Source of the DNA: Arthrobacter sp. PAMC25284
Lineage (GTDB): Bacteria > Actinomycetota > Actinomycetes > Actinomycetales > Micrococcaceae
Assembly: GCF_019443425.1 (NCBI RefSeq)
Contig: NZ_CP080382.1
Coordinates: forward strand, 930,001-994,000
Reading direction: 5' to 3'
Length of the DNA stretch: 64,000 nt
Numbering within the stretch: the first letter of the stretch is position 1; every line of letters begins with the position of its first letter. The position numbers were made by a program, and so were the translations under genes. Shown piece after piece: positions 1 to 8,617 of the stretch. The notes under the pieces are model-generated. The model had not been told where the DNA came from. It searched no databases and saw only the letters and a list, made by a program, of their open reading frames with translations.

Positions 1-94
1 CTGGGAAAACCCGCACCACGCCGATTACGGCACCGAAGCCGCCGGCCCCTCCACTGACACCGCCACCACCACCGAGACTGGAGCCGCAGCATGA
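1..94 (+). CDS. 3' end of upstream gene, possibly a thiolase (partial)
   Basis: An open frame enters at the window edge (codons from position 2) and ends at a TGA at 92-94, overlapping the ATG of the next gene as ATGA. Only about 30 residues are visible, with a low-complexity Thr/Ala-rich tail, so nothing in the protein itself identifies it. Translational coupling to a FadB-like protein makes an acetyl-CoA acyltransferase the usual partner; this is inference from operon logic only. Confidence 0.5.
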   Translation, partial: WENPHHADYGTEAAGPSTDTATTTETGAAA

Positions 95-2283
95 GCGCCG
101 CCGATTTCCACAAGCTTGCCGGGCTCTTCCCGAACGAGACCGTGACGCACTCATACGTCCAGGACATCGCTTTGCCCGGCGTCGACGGCCAGCCCAGCGC
201 CGGCACCTTCGCGCTGGTCACCCTGGACAACGGCCTGGACCACTCCAAGCCCACCACTCTGGGCCCCAACACCCTTGTGGAGCTCGGCACCGTGCTGGAG
301 GGCCTAAAAGAACGCGCCGCCCGCGGCGAGATCGTCGGCGTCGGTGTCACCGGCAAGCCGTACTTCCTGGTCGCCGGGGCGGACCTGTCCGCGGTCAAGT
401 CCGTCAGCAGCCGCGAACACGGGCTTTGGATGGCCCAGCTCGGCCACGACGTCTACGCCACGCTCGCTAACCTCGGCGTGCCCAGCTTCGCCTTCATCAA
501 CGGCCTGGCCCTCGGCGGCGGCCTCGAGCTCGCGTTGCAGTCCACGTACCGCACCGTTTCCACCACGGCCGGGGCCCTCGCATTGCCCGAGTCCTTCCTG
601 GGCCTCATCCCGGGCTGGGGCGGCGTGTACATCCTGCCGCGGCTCATCGGCCCCGAAAATGCCGTCAAGGTCATGATCGAGAACCCGCTGAGCAACAACC
701 GGACCCTGACCGGCCCGCAGGCGTACAAAATCGGCATTGCGGACGCACTCTTCGAACCCGCCGACTTCGTGGAGCAGTCACTCACCTGGGCCGCCCGGGT
801 TCTTGCCGGCGCCGAAACGCCGGAGCGGGAGAACGCCGTCGATCCTTCAGATCCGGAGGTCACCGCGCGCTGGGCGGCCGCCGTCGCCGCCGGCCGGGCG
901 TTCGTCGAGGCCAAAACCTCCAACGCCTCCCCCGCCCCGGCCAAGGCACTGGACGTCCTGGAAGCCAATCGCACCATGAGCCAGGCGGAATCCGCGCAGC
1001 TCGAATGCGAGACCCTCGCCGTGCTGATGCAGAGCGATGAGTTCCGTTCCACGGTCTACGCGTTCCTGGACCTCGTGCAGCGCCGGGCCAAGCGGCCCGC
1101 GGGCGCCCCGGACCGGAAGCTCGCCCGGCCGGTGGGCAAGATCGGCGTCGTCGGCGCCGGGCTGATGGCCAGCCAGCTCGCGCTGCTGTTCGCCCGCCAG
1201 CTCAAGGTCCCTGTCGTCATGACGGACATCGACCAGGCACGTGTGGACAAGGGCGTGGGCTACGTCCACGCCGAGGTGGACAAGCTCCTGGCCAAAAAGC
1301 GGATCAGCCCGGACGCGGCGAACCGCACCAAGTCGCTCGTCACGGGGTCCGTGTCCAAGGAGGCCTTCGCCGACGCGGACTTCGTCATCGAGGCCGTCTT
1401 TGAGGAACTCAACGTCAAGAAGCAGGTCTTCAAAGAGGTCGAGGCGATCGTCTCGCCCGAGTGCATCCTCGCCACCAACACCTCGTCCCTGTCTGTCACG
1501 GCCATGGCCGAGGATCTGGAACATCCCGAGCGGCTGGTGGGGTTCCATTTCTTCAACCCTGTCGCCGTGATGCCACTGCTGGAAATCGTCCGGGCACCGG
1601 CAACCGACGACGCCGTTCTCGCCACCGCGTTCGAGCTCGCCAAGGGACTGAAGAAGTCCGCCGTGCTGGTCAAGGATGCCGCCGCGTTTGTGGTCAACCG
1701 CATCCTGCTGAGGCTCATGGGCGAGGTCACCGCCGCGTTCGACGAGGGAACCCCGGCCGAGGTGGCCGACAACGCGTTGCGCCCCATGGGACTTCCGATG
1801 ACGCCATTCACGCTCGGCGCGATGGTCGGCCTGCCCGTGGCTCAGCACGTCCAGGAATCCCTGCACACTGCGTTCGGGGAGCGCTTCACCGTCTCGCAGA
1901 ACCTGCAGAAGCTGATCGACAACGGTGTGAAGAGCATCTGGGCCTCATCGAACGGGGCAGCGGAGAAGGGCGCCGACGGCAAGCCGTTCATTCCGGCCGA
2001 GACCCTGGCCCTGATGAGCTTCGGCGACTCGCCGTCCACCGCCGAGGACGTGCTGCGCCGTACCCAGGACGCCCTGGCCGAGGAAATCGGGCTGATGCTG
2101 GACGAGGGCGTTGTGGCCGGCCCGGAAGACATCGACCTGTGCATGATCCTCGGCGCTGGCTGGCCGATGTTCCTCGGCGGCATCACCCCCTACCTTGACC
2201 GGGTGGGCGCCTCCGAGCGGGTCAACGGCAAACGTTTCCTGGCCCCGGGAGTGGCTTCCGCGCCTGCCTTGGCGCCCGCGTAA
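91..2283 (+). CDS. fadB: FadB-like trifunctional enoyl-CoA hydratase / 3-hydroxyacyl-CoA dehydrogenase
   Basis: Multifunctional beta-oxidation enzyme of 730 aa. The N-terminal crotonase domain (about residues 1-320) shows the oxyanion-hole stretch VAGADLSAV, then GLALGGGLELAL and ALPESFLGLIPGWGG. From about residue 345 an NAD-binding 3-hydroxyacyl-CoA dehydrogenase domain begins with GVVGAGLMASQLA, followed by the 3HCDH C-terminal domain containing LLEIVRAP and VVNRIL. It hydrates enoyl-CoA and oxidises 3-hydroxyacyl-CoA in the cytoplasm. Length suits the FadB alpha-subunit family. The start overlaps the preceding stop (ATGA), so it is the distal gene of a fatty-acid degradation operon. A hairpin terminator follows the stop. 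Family call is firm; chain-length specificity cannot be seen. Confidence 0.93.
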   Translation: MSAADFHKLAGLFPNETVTHSYVQDIALPGVDGQPSAGTFALVTLDNGLDHSKPTTLGPNTLVELGTVLEGLKERAARGEIVGVGVTGKPYFLVAGADLSAVKSVSSREHGLWMAQLGHDVYATLANLGVPSFAFINGLALGGGLELALQSTYRTVSTTAGALALPESFLGLIPGWGGVYILPRLIGPENAVKVMIENPLSNNRTLTGPQAYKIGIADALFEPADFVEQSLTWAARVLAGAETPERENAVDPSDPEVTARWAAAVAAGRAFVEAKTSNASPAPAKALDVLEANRTMSQAESAQLECETLAVLMQSDEFRSTVYAFLDLVQRRAKRPAGAPDRKLARPVGKIGVVGAGLMASQLALLFARQLKVPVVMTDIDQARVDKGVGYVHAEVDKLLAKKRISPDAANRTKSLVTGSVSKEAFADADFVIEAVFEELNVKKQVFKEVEAIVSPECILATNTSSLSVTAMAEDLEHPERLVGFHFFNPVAVMPLLEIVRAPATDDAVLATAFELAKGLKKSAVLVKDAAAFVVNRILLRLMGEVTAAFDEGTPAEVADNALRPMGLPMTPFTLGAMVGLPVAQHVQESLHTAFGERFTVSQNLQKLIDNGVKSIWASSNGAAEKGADGKPFIPAETLALMSFGDSPSTAEDVLRRTQDALAEEIGLMLDEGVVAGPEDIDLCMILGAGWPMFLGGITPYLDRVGASERVNGKRFLAPGVASAPALAPA

Positions 2284-2299
2284 GCGCTGACAACGCAGT

Positions 2300-2342
2300 C
2301 ACAGCCCGGACGGTGAACCCACCGCCCGGGCTGTGCTGTTTC
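2300..2342 (+). terminator. Intrinsic terminator after fadB
   Basis: A perfect 10-bp inverted repeat (CACAGCCCGG at 2300-2309, CCGGGCTGTG at 2326-2335) is followed by CTGTTTC. It lies 17 bp past the fadB stop and is well placed to end the operon. The T tract is weak, as is common in high-GC actinobacteria. Confidence 0.7.
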
Positions 2343-2487
2343 ACCCGGGCGTTGAAGGAGCCCTGGCAGGTTGTGCCCGGAATCTCGGCAGGAGCATTGT
2401 CACCGCTCATGCCGAGATCGGCGTAATGTTTGCAGCCATAGGGACAGCGGACTCCCGGCCTCCGCTCCCGATCCTTGGTCACTGATC

Positions 2488-2501
2488 CAATGCCGGCATT
2501 G
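2488..2501. promoter_or_regulatory. 14-bp palindrome upstream of the Usp gene
   Basis: CAATGCCGGCATTG is a perfect 14-bp palindrome ending 35 bp before the usp start codon, in a 195-bp gap that otherwise shows only the Shine-Dalgarno AGGAGGGG at 2526-2533. Its position fits an operator or promoter-proximal dyad. No known regulator consensus was recognised. Confidence 0.35.
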
Positions 2502-2536
2502 AACGTGGAGAGCCGGGCCTTGTTCAGGAGGGGTGC

Positions 2537-3430
2537 ATGCGCGGACTGGAACATCTGCTCGCGGCAACGGATCTATCTCACGCTGCGATGAATGCAGCCC
2601 ATCGCGCAGCCGGTATCAGCAAATTGACGGGTGCGTCGCTTGACCTCTTTCACGCCGTGAATTTGTCTGGTCTGGATCGGCTGCGTCGGATGACGCCCGG
2701 AATTCCCGCAGACTTGGACGAACGCTTGACGGCGCAGCCGCTTGAAGAAATGCGACGCCTGGCCGCCGACCTGAGTGAGCGCCACGGCGCCGCCGTCGGA
2801 GTGCGTGTGGGCATCGGACCGGCCTCCGTGCAGATCGACGCGCAAGCCGCGGCCCTGCCTGCAGACCTTATGGTTCTCGGTGACCGCGGAGCGGGGGCGC
2901 TATCCCGTCTGGTCCTTGGTTCGACTGCCGCACGCATGGCCGAAACAGCCTCATGCTCAGTCTTGATCGTCAAACGACCTCCGAGCGAACCGTACCGAAG
3001 CGTCCTGGTGCCTGTGGACTTTTCCTCAAATTCCTTGCCAGCGCTCCGGACAGCCCTTGCGGTGGCCCCGGAATGCAGGATCGCCCTTTTCCACGCATAC
3101 GGGGTGCCCTTCGAAGGCAAGCTCAGGGCGGCCGGAATCCGCGAGGAGCTCCTGGAACAGTACCGAGCGGCAGAGCGGACCGCAACCTTCGCGGACATGC
3201 GCCGCCTCTGCCAAGCGGCGGGTCTGGCGGAACATGCCGCGAGCCTGGTCGCGCTCCGCGGCCCGGTGCTCCTCCGCATCCTGGAACTGGAAAAGGAGCG
3301 GAACTGCGACCTGATTGTGATGGGCCGGCATGGGGAAGGAACACCGCTTGAACGCGTTTTCCTGGCGAGCGTCACTAAACAGGTGCTGGCGCAGTCCCAG
3401 GCCGACGTCCTGATCTCTGCGGGGGAATAG
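2537..3430 (+). CDS. Tandem universal stress protein (UspA family)
   Basis: Two fused Usp domains, 297 aa (about residues 1-147 and 150-297). Domain 1 has an intact ATP-binding signature G-2X-G-9X-G-S at residues 115-129 (GDRGAG...VLGST). In domain 2 the equivalent stretch (GRHGEGTPLERVFLASVT) has Leu where the last Gly is expected, so it may not bind ATP normally. A strong Shine-Dalgarno (AGGAGGGG, 2526-2533) supports the ATG. Usp proteins are cytoplasmic stress and hypoxia proteins. It converges on the CBS/P-II/DUF1538 genes, which also carry or may carry nucleotide-sensing folds. Confidence 0.9.
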   Translation: MRGLEHLLAATDLSHAAMNAAHRAAGISKLTGASLDLFHAVNLSGLDRLRRMTPGIPADLDERLTAQPLEEMRRLAADLSERHGAAVGVRVGIGPASVQIDAQAAALPADLMVLGDRGAGALSRLVLGSTAARMAETASCSVLIVKRPPSEPYRSVLVPVDFSSNSLPALRTALAVAPECRIALFHAYGVPFEGKLRAAGIREELLEQYRAAERTATFADMRRLCQAAGLAEHAASLVALRGPVLLRILELEKERNCDLIVMGRHGEGTPLERVFLASVTKQVLAQSQADVLISAGE

Positions 3431-3486
3431 GCGGCCAGCAGGAGGTGCCGCGGGTCCTGGAGCAGCGACCCGGGCGGACCGGCCTG

Positions 3487-3876
3487 TCAGATCAGGTCGT
3501 CCATCAGTCGCGCAAGGATATCGTTCATGGCGAGGAGTCCGATGAGCTGATTGTTGTCCACCACTACCAGCCGGTTGAGTTGGTATCTGCTCATTAGGGC
3601 AGCCGCCTGCCGAACGGACAAATCCCCGCCCACGGTAATGGCGGGAATCGTTGCGGCGTCGTACACGTTGAGCAGGTCCACGTCCCCTTCTTTCGCGACC
3701 ACCGAGTGGAGAAGCTCGCTGTAGGTCAACAACCCATACGAATCATGCGAGTGCTGCCGCTCCACCACCAGGCTCTTCACCTGGCGGTCTTTCATGGCGG
3801 ACAGCGCTTCCCGCAACGTGCTGTAGGGCGAGATAGTGACGACGTCGGACACCATGACGTCTTTGACGGTCAGCAT
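3487..3876 (-). CDS. CBS-domain pair protein
   Basis: A stand-alone Bateman module of 129 aa: CBS1 (about 7-60, DVMVSDVVTISPYSTLREALSAM) and CBS2 (about 74-129, ITVGGDLSVRQAAALMSRYQLNRLVVVD). CBS pairs typically bind AMP, ATP or SAM; no effector domain is attached, so a partner protein must carry the output. A good AGGAG lies 7 nt before the ATG. The start lies 38 nt downstream of the P-II-like gene stop on the same strand, so it probably closes the DUF1538/P-II operon. Confidence 0.88.
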   Translation of the reverse strand: MLTVKDVMVSDVVTISPYSTLREALSAMKDRQVKSLVVERQHSHDSYGLLTYSELLHSVVAKEGDVDLLNVYDAATIPAITVGGDLSVRQAAALMSRYQLNRLVVVDNNQLIGLLAMNDILARLMDDLI

Positions 3877-3914
3877 GTGGCTGCTCCTGATTGATGGTTG
3901 TGAACGAGTTGGCT

Positions 3915-4265
3915 TCAGTCTTCCCCACGGCGGAGATGTTCCTCGAAGCTGACGACCTGTTTCAGGTCGATCCCGGTCAGGTGTTCGATCGGGATCGAGA
4001 ACGCCAGTCCGCGTGAACTCTCCCCGCTGACAAGGATCCCGTGCAGCTCCTTCAGGATCGGTGCGGCCAGGTGAGACCCCACGACCATCAGCAGCACAGA
4101 TTCCGACCCCTCAAAGGTCAGGCCGAAGAAGGTCTTCTTTGGCTCACCACCGATCCCCTTGCCTGGCAGGATGGTCACCCCGGTCGCACCGGCCGCCTGC
4201 GCGTGTTCGATGACCTTGTCCTCAAGATCATCAGGTGCGATCACGATGATTGCGGTGAATTTCAT
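3915..4265 (-). CDS. P-II-like (GlnB fold) regulatory protein
   Basis: A 116-aa protein opening with the P-II-type beta strand MKFTAIIVIAPDDLEDKVIEHAQAAGATGVTILPGKG, where the GlnB T-loop would follow. The canonical uridylylation Tyr motif is absent, so this is not a classical nitrogen P-II. Its ATG overlaps the stop of the DUF1538 gene as ATGA (4262-4265), implying translational coupling and probably a physical partnership. The Shine-Dalgarno AGGAA sits in the end of that gene. As remembered, such P-II-like proteins often neighbour DUF1538 proteins; direct gating of the membrane protein is inference. Confidence 0.8.
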   Translation of the reverse strand: MKFTAIIVIAPDDLEDKVIEHAQAAGATGVTILPGKGIGGEPKKTFFGLTFEGSESVLLMVVGSHLAAPILKELHGILVSGESSRGLAFSIPIEHLTGIDLKQVVSFEEHLRRGED

Positions 4266-5743
4266 GGCTGTTCCTTTCTCAGCGGCGAGAATCTCTCCAC
4301 CAACATGGCATACACGATGACGGCAATGACGGGGAAGACTGATGCGAAGGCGATCAAGCCGAAGCCGTCGATCAGCACGTCCCGGCCTTCGACTGCATCC
4401 GCGAGCCCAATACCGAGGGCGGTCACGAGCGGCACGGTGACTTCCGACGTCGTGACGCCACCGAGGTCAAAAGCCAAAGCGAGGATGTAGCTCGGGGCAA
4501 GGAAAGCCAGGACGAGCACCACGGCATAGGCGGTCATGATGTAGTAGTGAAAAGGGCCACCCACCAGTATCCGATAGACGCCGAAGGCAATGCCGAGAGC
4601 GACTCCCACCGCGACGACGAGCCTGAGGGCCAACGCACTGATCCGACCGGGAGCAGCTTCCTGGGCTTGCGCCCCAATGGCCAGCAGCGCCGGTTCGGCC
4701 ATGGTGGTGGCGAATCCTATGAGTAAGGCGAAGAGCAGGATGAGGGCCGGCGCACCCCGCTCTATCAGTTGCTCTGCCATGAGCCGGCCGATGGGGAACA
4801 ACCCGATCTTGAGACCGACGACGAAGGCATAGAGGCCAAGCAGAACCATAAGAAAACCGACGGCCACCCGCATCGGATGAGCCAGCTTCCGCCGGAGCGC
4901 TACATACTGAAAGAAGAGCACGACTGCCACAATGGGTAGGACCTCCCGGACCATCGAGGCGAGGCCCAGGAGCATCCCGAAGACCCAGTCCGCAGCGCCT
5001 GCATCTGTTGCCGGCGGCTGCACGGGTGCAGCATCGCCGAAGTTGTACACCCACGTTCCGTACAGCTGGACGCCGATCATGGGCACCATCACGCACAAGG
5101 CCACGAGGCCAAAGCCGTCTGCGAGCGGGCTCCGCCCCCGGATCGAGTTGGCCAGGCCGAGCCCGATGGCCGCAATCAACGGAACGGTGACGATATTTGT
5201 GGTCACGCCGCCGGAATCGTAGGCCAGGCCCACAATTTCCGGCGGAGCCACAAAGGTGAGCCCGAGTACCGCCGCGTAGCCGCCGATCAGCAGTTTGTGG
5301 ATTGCCCAGCCGCGCAGCACGCGGAGAACACCGAGTACCAGGACCAGCCCCACCGACAGCGCGATGACGACGCGGAGGGTGAAGCCGTTGATCCGGCCGC
5401 CGCTGACAAGCTGCGCCTGGTCCGCTACCGCGATCAACGCCGGTTCTGCGATGGATGCCGCGAAGCCGATGGCAAAACCGAACGGCAGGAGCAGCCCGAG
5501 GGCACCTCGGCGGACGAATTGGTTGGCGAGATTCTTGCCGACGGGAAATACGCTGAGGTCCAGGCCATGGAGGAACAGGGCGATGCCTACGCCCACGATG
5601 AGAACGCCGGCCAGGAGATCCATGGGATTATCGGGAACGGTCCGGAAGATCCCGGCCTGGAACACCACCACGACGGCCACGATCGGCAGGAGATTCTTCA
5701 GTGCCTTGCTAAATTCGCGGGCGAAGCGGAGTAGGTGCTCCAT
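4262..5743 (-). CDS. DUF1538 membrane protein, internally duplicated
   Basis: A polytopic membrane protein (493 aa from the ATG at 5743; an open frame extends to 6049, but the conserved region starts at MEHLLRFAREFSK and GAGG precedes it). It contains two DUF1538 repeats, each starting LLPIVAVVV / VLPIVAVVL. Both carry the same motifs: FP(V/I)G(K/R), RGA, IGFA...AEPAL, LA(Y/F)D-GGVTT-VTVPL, and a C-terminal DGFGL. The repeated D-x-GGVTT and AEPAL motifs in membrane segments look like paired substrate or ion sites of a pseudo-symmetric transporter. Substrate unknown. It is coupled to a P-II-like gene and a CBS gene downstream. Confidence 0.85.
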   Translation of the reverse strand: MEHLLRFAREFSKALKNLLPIVAVVVVFQAGIFRTVPDNPMDLLAGVLIVGVGIALFLHGLDLSVFPVGKNLANQFVRRGALGLLLPFGFAIGFAASIAEPALIAVADQAQLVSGGRINGFTLRVVIALSVGLVLVLGVLRVLRGWAIHKLLIGGYAAVLGLTFVAPPEIVGLAYDSGGVTTNIVTVPLIAAIGLGLANSIRGRSPLADGFGLVALCVMVPMIGVQLYGTWVYNFGDAAPVQPPATDAGAADWVFGMLLGLASMVREVLPIVAVVLFFQYVALRRKLAHPMRVAVGFLMVLLGLYAFVVGLKIGLFPIGRLMAEQLIERGAPALILLFALLIGFATTMAEPALLAIGAQAQEAAPGRISALALRLVVAVGVALGIAFGVYRILVGGPFHYYIMTAYAVVLVLAFLAPSYILALAFDLGGVTTSEVTVPLVTALGIGLADAVEGRDVLIDGFGLIAFASVFPVIAVIVYAMLVERFSPLRKEQP

Positions 5744-5903
5744 GGAGTCCTCTACCTGGTGATAATGCCAGTTTCCAGTCAGTCTGCCGGGTGCAACGAA
5801 CAGTGTCCACGGGAGAATTTTCCGGTAGAAGCGGCTCGCCGCAGGGCGGCGAGCAGAAGACGAACGATTCCAGCCAGGCCCGCCGGGACCGACGCCCCTA
5901 TGA

Positions 5904-6230
5904 ACCGGCCCGGCCCGGCCGTACGTTCGAGCATGGAACAACACCCCCGGAGCCGTCGGCATCTTGTCCGTATTGGGCATCCTGCTGATTTTTCTCGTGA
6001 TGCTCATGGGGGCATTCCCACGGTTCCTTGCGTGGCTCGGCATCGCCACCGGCGGCCTGGGTATCGTGGCGGAGACGCTCCGGCACGCCGTCCCGGCGCT
6101 CTACCCGGGCTACGGACTGCTGATGTGGATGTGGTTCGTGACGATGGGGATTGCGCTGATCCGGCTGGCAGCCCGAATCAAGCCATGCCGCGCACCGCGA
6201 ATGAGCAGCCCGCGGCCGCCCCAAAGCTAG
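5904..6230 (+). pseudogene. Remnant of a small membrane protein, possibly DUF4386-like
   Basis: Open frame without ATG (TTG at 5964 possible) encoding two or three hydrophobic helices: VLGILLIFLVMLMGAFPRFLAWLG, IVAETLRHAVPALYPGYG and LLMWMWFVTMGIALIRLA. This reads like the C-terminal end of a DUF4386-type membrane protein that lost its N-terminus; upstream in frame is a stop at 5901. There is no clear ribosome binding site. It could be a real 88-aa protein, but a truncated gene is the better reading. The resemblance is from memory. Confidence 0.4.
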
Positions 6231-6240
6231 AGTTGTGCGC

Positions 6241-7182
6241 ATGACGCAGGGCAACTCGGCCACCGAGCCACTCGTACACATCCAGGACTTCCGCATGGAC
6301 TTCGGGGACAAGACCGTCATCAAGGACCTGTCCTTCGACGTCCGGGCCGGCGAGACGTTCGGCTTCCTGGGCAGTAACGGTTCCGGGAAAACCACCACGC
6401 TGCGGGCGCTGCTGGGGATTTACCAGCCGACCGCCGGGACGTTGCACATCAGCGGCAAGCCGTTCACACCCGCAGACGGGGCCCGGCTCGGATACCTGCC
6501 CGAAGAGCGCGGGCTCTACAAAAAAGAATCCGTCCTGGACGTCATGGTCTACTTCGGCCGACTCAAAGGCCTGGACAAGTCCAAGGCGAAGGCCTGGTCA
6601 CAGAATTACCTCGAGCGCGTGGACCTGGCCGATAAGGCCGGCGTGCGGCTGGATAAGCTCTCCGGCGGCCAGCAGCAGAAAATCCAGCTCGGCGTCACCA
6701 TCATGAACGAGCCTGAACTGCTGATCCTGGACGAACCCACCAAGGGTTTTGACCCGGTCAACCGGCGCCTCCTGATGGACATCATCGAGGAACAAAAACT
6801 CGCGGGCGCAACCGTCATCATGGTCACCCACCAGATGGAAGAAGTGGAACGGCTCTGCGACCGCGTCATTCTCCTCAAGGACGGCACCGCGCGTGCGTAC
6901 GGGACCGTGGCCGCCGTGCAGGAACAATTTGGCGGGACGCTATACCGGCTCAGCTACGACGGCGTCCTGCCCGCCTCGACGCTGTTCGACGTCGTCTCCG
7001 ACGCCGGCGGACACGCCGAACTCTCTCCCTGCTCCGGCGGTGACGAAGCGACGGTACTGCGTGAACTCATCGGGGCCGGCGTCGCCGTCCGCTCATTCAC
7101 CACCGCACGTACATCCCTGGACGAGGTCTTCATCAAGATCTACGGGGAAGCCCACGAACTGGCAGAGGCATCAACAACATGA
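6241..7182 (+). CDS. ABC transporter ATP-binding protein (NatA/EcsA type)
   Basis: Cytoplasmic ATPase subunit, 313 aa from ATG 6241 (an in-frame GTG at 6235 is the alternative; neither has a strong Shine-Dalgarno). Walker A GSNGSGKT at residues 44-51, signature LSGGQQQK, Walker B LLILDEPTKGFDP and H-loop VTHQ are all intact. The C-terminal 80 residues form the DUF4162-like tail common in ABC-2 exporters. The stop overlaps the permease ATG as ATGA. It pairs with the NatB-like permease as an export system; substrate unknown (Na+ or a drug or peptide are possibilities). Confidence 0.92.
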   Translation: MTQGNSATEPLVHIQDFRMDFGDKTVIKDLSFDVRAGETFGFLGSNGSGKTTTLRALLGIYQPTAGTLHISGKPFTPADGARLGYLPEERGLYKKESVLDVMVYFGRLKGLDKSKAKAWSQNYLERVDLADKAGVRLDKLSGGQQQKIQLGVTIMNEPELLILDEPTKGFDPVNRRLLMDIIEEQKLAGATVIMVTHQMEEVERLCDRVILLKDGTARAYGTVAAVQEQFGGTLYRLSYDGVLPASTLFDVVSDAGGHAELSPCSGGDEATVLRELIGAGVAVRSFTTARTSLDEVFIKIYGEAHELAEASTT

Positions 7183-8498
7183 CCAACCAGACGCCCGCCC
7201 GCTCCACCGCGCAGCCCGCTCCCGCCGGCAGTTCGACGCCGCCGGCACCGGCCCGGTCCACATCCGTCCGGCACAACCTCGGCACCGTCGTCGGGTTCGA
7301 ATTCGGCCGCACGGTCAAGAAACGCCGCTTCTGGATCGCGACCCTGGCCATCCCCGTGGTGATCGCCATCGTGGTCCTGCTTGTTTTTGTCAGCAACTCC
7401 ACTACGGCGGCGAGCGAGGATGCGCAGAAGGACGCCGCAGTCTCCTTCACGTACACCGACGACTCCGGGCTCATCCCGGCCGACCTCGCCTCGGCCATGG
7501 GCGGCCGGATCGCGGATGATCCCGCCGCGGCGCTGCAGGACGTCAAGGCCGGACTCACGGAGGCCTACTTCGCCTACCCGTCTGACCCGGTCACGACTCC
7601 GATCAAGGTCTACGGCGCCGATCAGGGAATTTTCGCGAACGGCAGGTACGACGCCGTCGCCACTCAACTCCTGGTGACAGCGGCGAAGGCCAAAGTCGGT
7701 TCGCCGCAACTGACCGCAATCGCGAGCGGCAACGTCCGTACCGAGGCCCAGACGTTTAGGGATGGCCAGGCGGCCGGCGGGATCGGCTCCGTCATGCCGC
7801 CGCTGATGTTCCTGCTGATCTTCTACGTCACCCTGATTTTGCTCTCCAACCAGATGCTCAACAGCACCCTGGAGGAGAAGGAAAACCGGGTCACCGAGAT
7901 GATTCTGACCACTCTGAACCCGACCACCCTGATCATCGGAAAAGTCATCGCACTGTTTATGGTCGGGCTCGTCCAGATGCTCGTGTTCCTGACACCTGTC
8001 GCCGTCGGATATATCTTCTTCCGCGAGAAGCTCGCCTTCCCCGACTTCGATCTCTCCGCCCTCAGCTTCGAGCCCGGGCCGCTGATAGTTGGTGCATTGC
8101 TGCTCCTGGGTGGCTTCACCGTCTTCACCGGTGTCCTGGTCGCGATCGGCGCAGTGATGCCGACGGCCAAGGACGCCGGGACGATCTTCGGGCCGCTGAT
8201 GGCACTGATCTTCATCCCCTTCTACACACTGGGACTCATCGTCTCCGATCCGCACTCGCCGATAGTGCAGGTCTTCACGTACTTCCCGCTCTCCGCCCCA
8301 GTGACGGCCATGCTCCGCAACGGCTTTGGCACGCTGAGCCCCGTCGAGTCCACCATTGTCATCGCCGAACTCTTTATCACCGGCGCCCTGATCCTCCGGC
8401 TGGCCGTCCACCTGTTCCGCTACGGATCCATCCAGTACACGTCCAAGCTCTCGATCTCCGGGACCTTCCGCAGGCGCACAGCGCCAACCGGGAAGTGA
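7179..8498 (+). CDS. ABC-2 type permease (NatB-like)
   Basis: A 439-aa integral membrane protein: one N-terminal helix (about 49-70), a large extracytoplasmic domain (to about 200), then five or six helices including MPPLMFLLIFYVTLILLSNQMLNSTLEEKENRVTEMI-type ABC-2 core. The LEEKENRVTE motif is typical of NatB/YhaP-type permeases. The first 30 residues are Pro/Ala/Ser-rich. It is translationally coupled to the ATPase (ATGA at 7179-7182), so the two form a heteromeric exporter. No accessory gene reveals the substrate. Confidence 0.9.
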   Translation: MTNQTPARSTAQPAPAGSSTPPAPARSTSVRHNLGTVVGFEFGRTVKKRRFWIATLAIPVVIAIVVLLVFVSNSTTAASEDAQKDAAVSFTYTDDSGLIPADLASAMGGRIADDPAAALQDVKAGLTEAYFAYPSDPVTTPIKVYGADQGIFANGRYDAVATQLLVTAAKAKVGSPQLTAIASGNVRTEAQTFRDGQAAGGIGSVMPPLMFLLIFYVTLILLSNQMLNSTLEEKENRVTEMILTTLNPTTLIIGKVIALFMVGLVQMLVFLTPVAVGYIFFREKLAFPDFDLSALSFEPGPLIVGALLLLGGFTVFTGVLVAIGAVMPTAKDAGTIFGPLMALIFIPFYTLGLIVSDPHSPIVQVFTYFPLSAPVTAMLRNGFGTLSPVESTIVIAELFITGALILRLAVHLFRYGSIQYTSKLSISGTFRRRTAPTGK

Positions 8499-8617
8499 CG
8501 CCGGACTGACCACGGCTCCCGTCGTCTTCAGCGACCTCTTCCTGTCGGTAGCCGCGCGTCGCATAATCAGCTGCCCCGGGGTCGCCTAGCATCGGAGCAT
8601 CAAGTTTCTTGGGGGAA

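Noticed and set aside
7140..8564. 474-aa minus-strand open frame opposite the ABC permease
   Set aside because: Antisense shadow; no ribosome binding site or recognisable domains.
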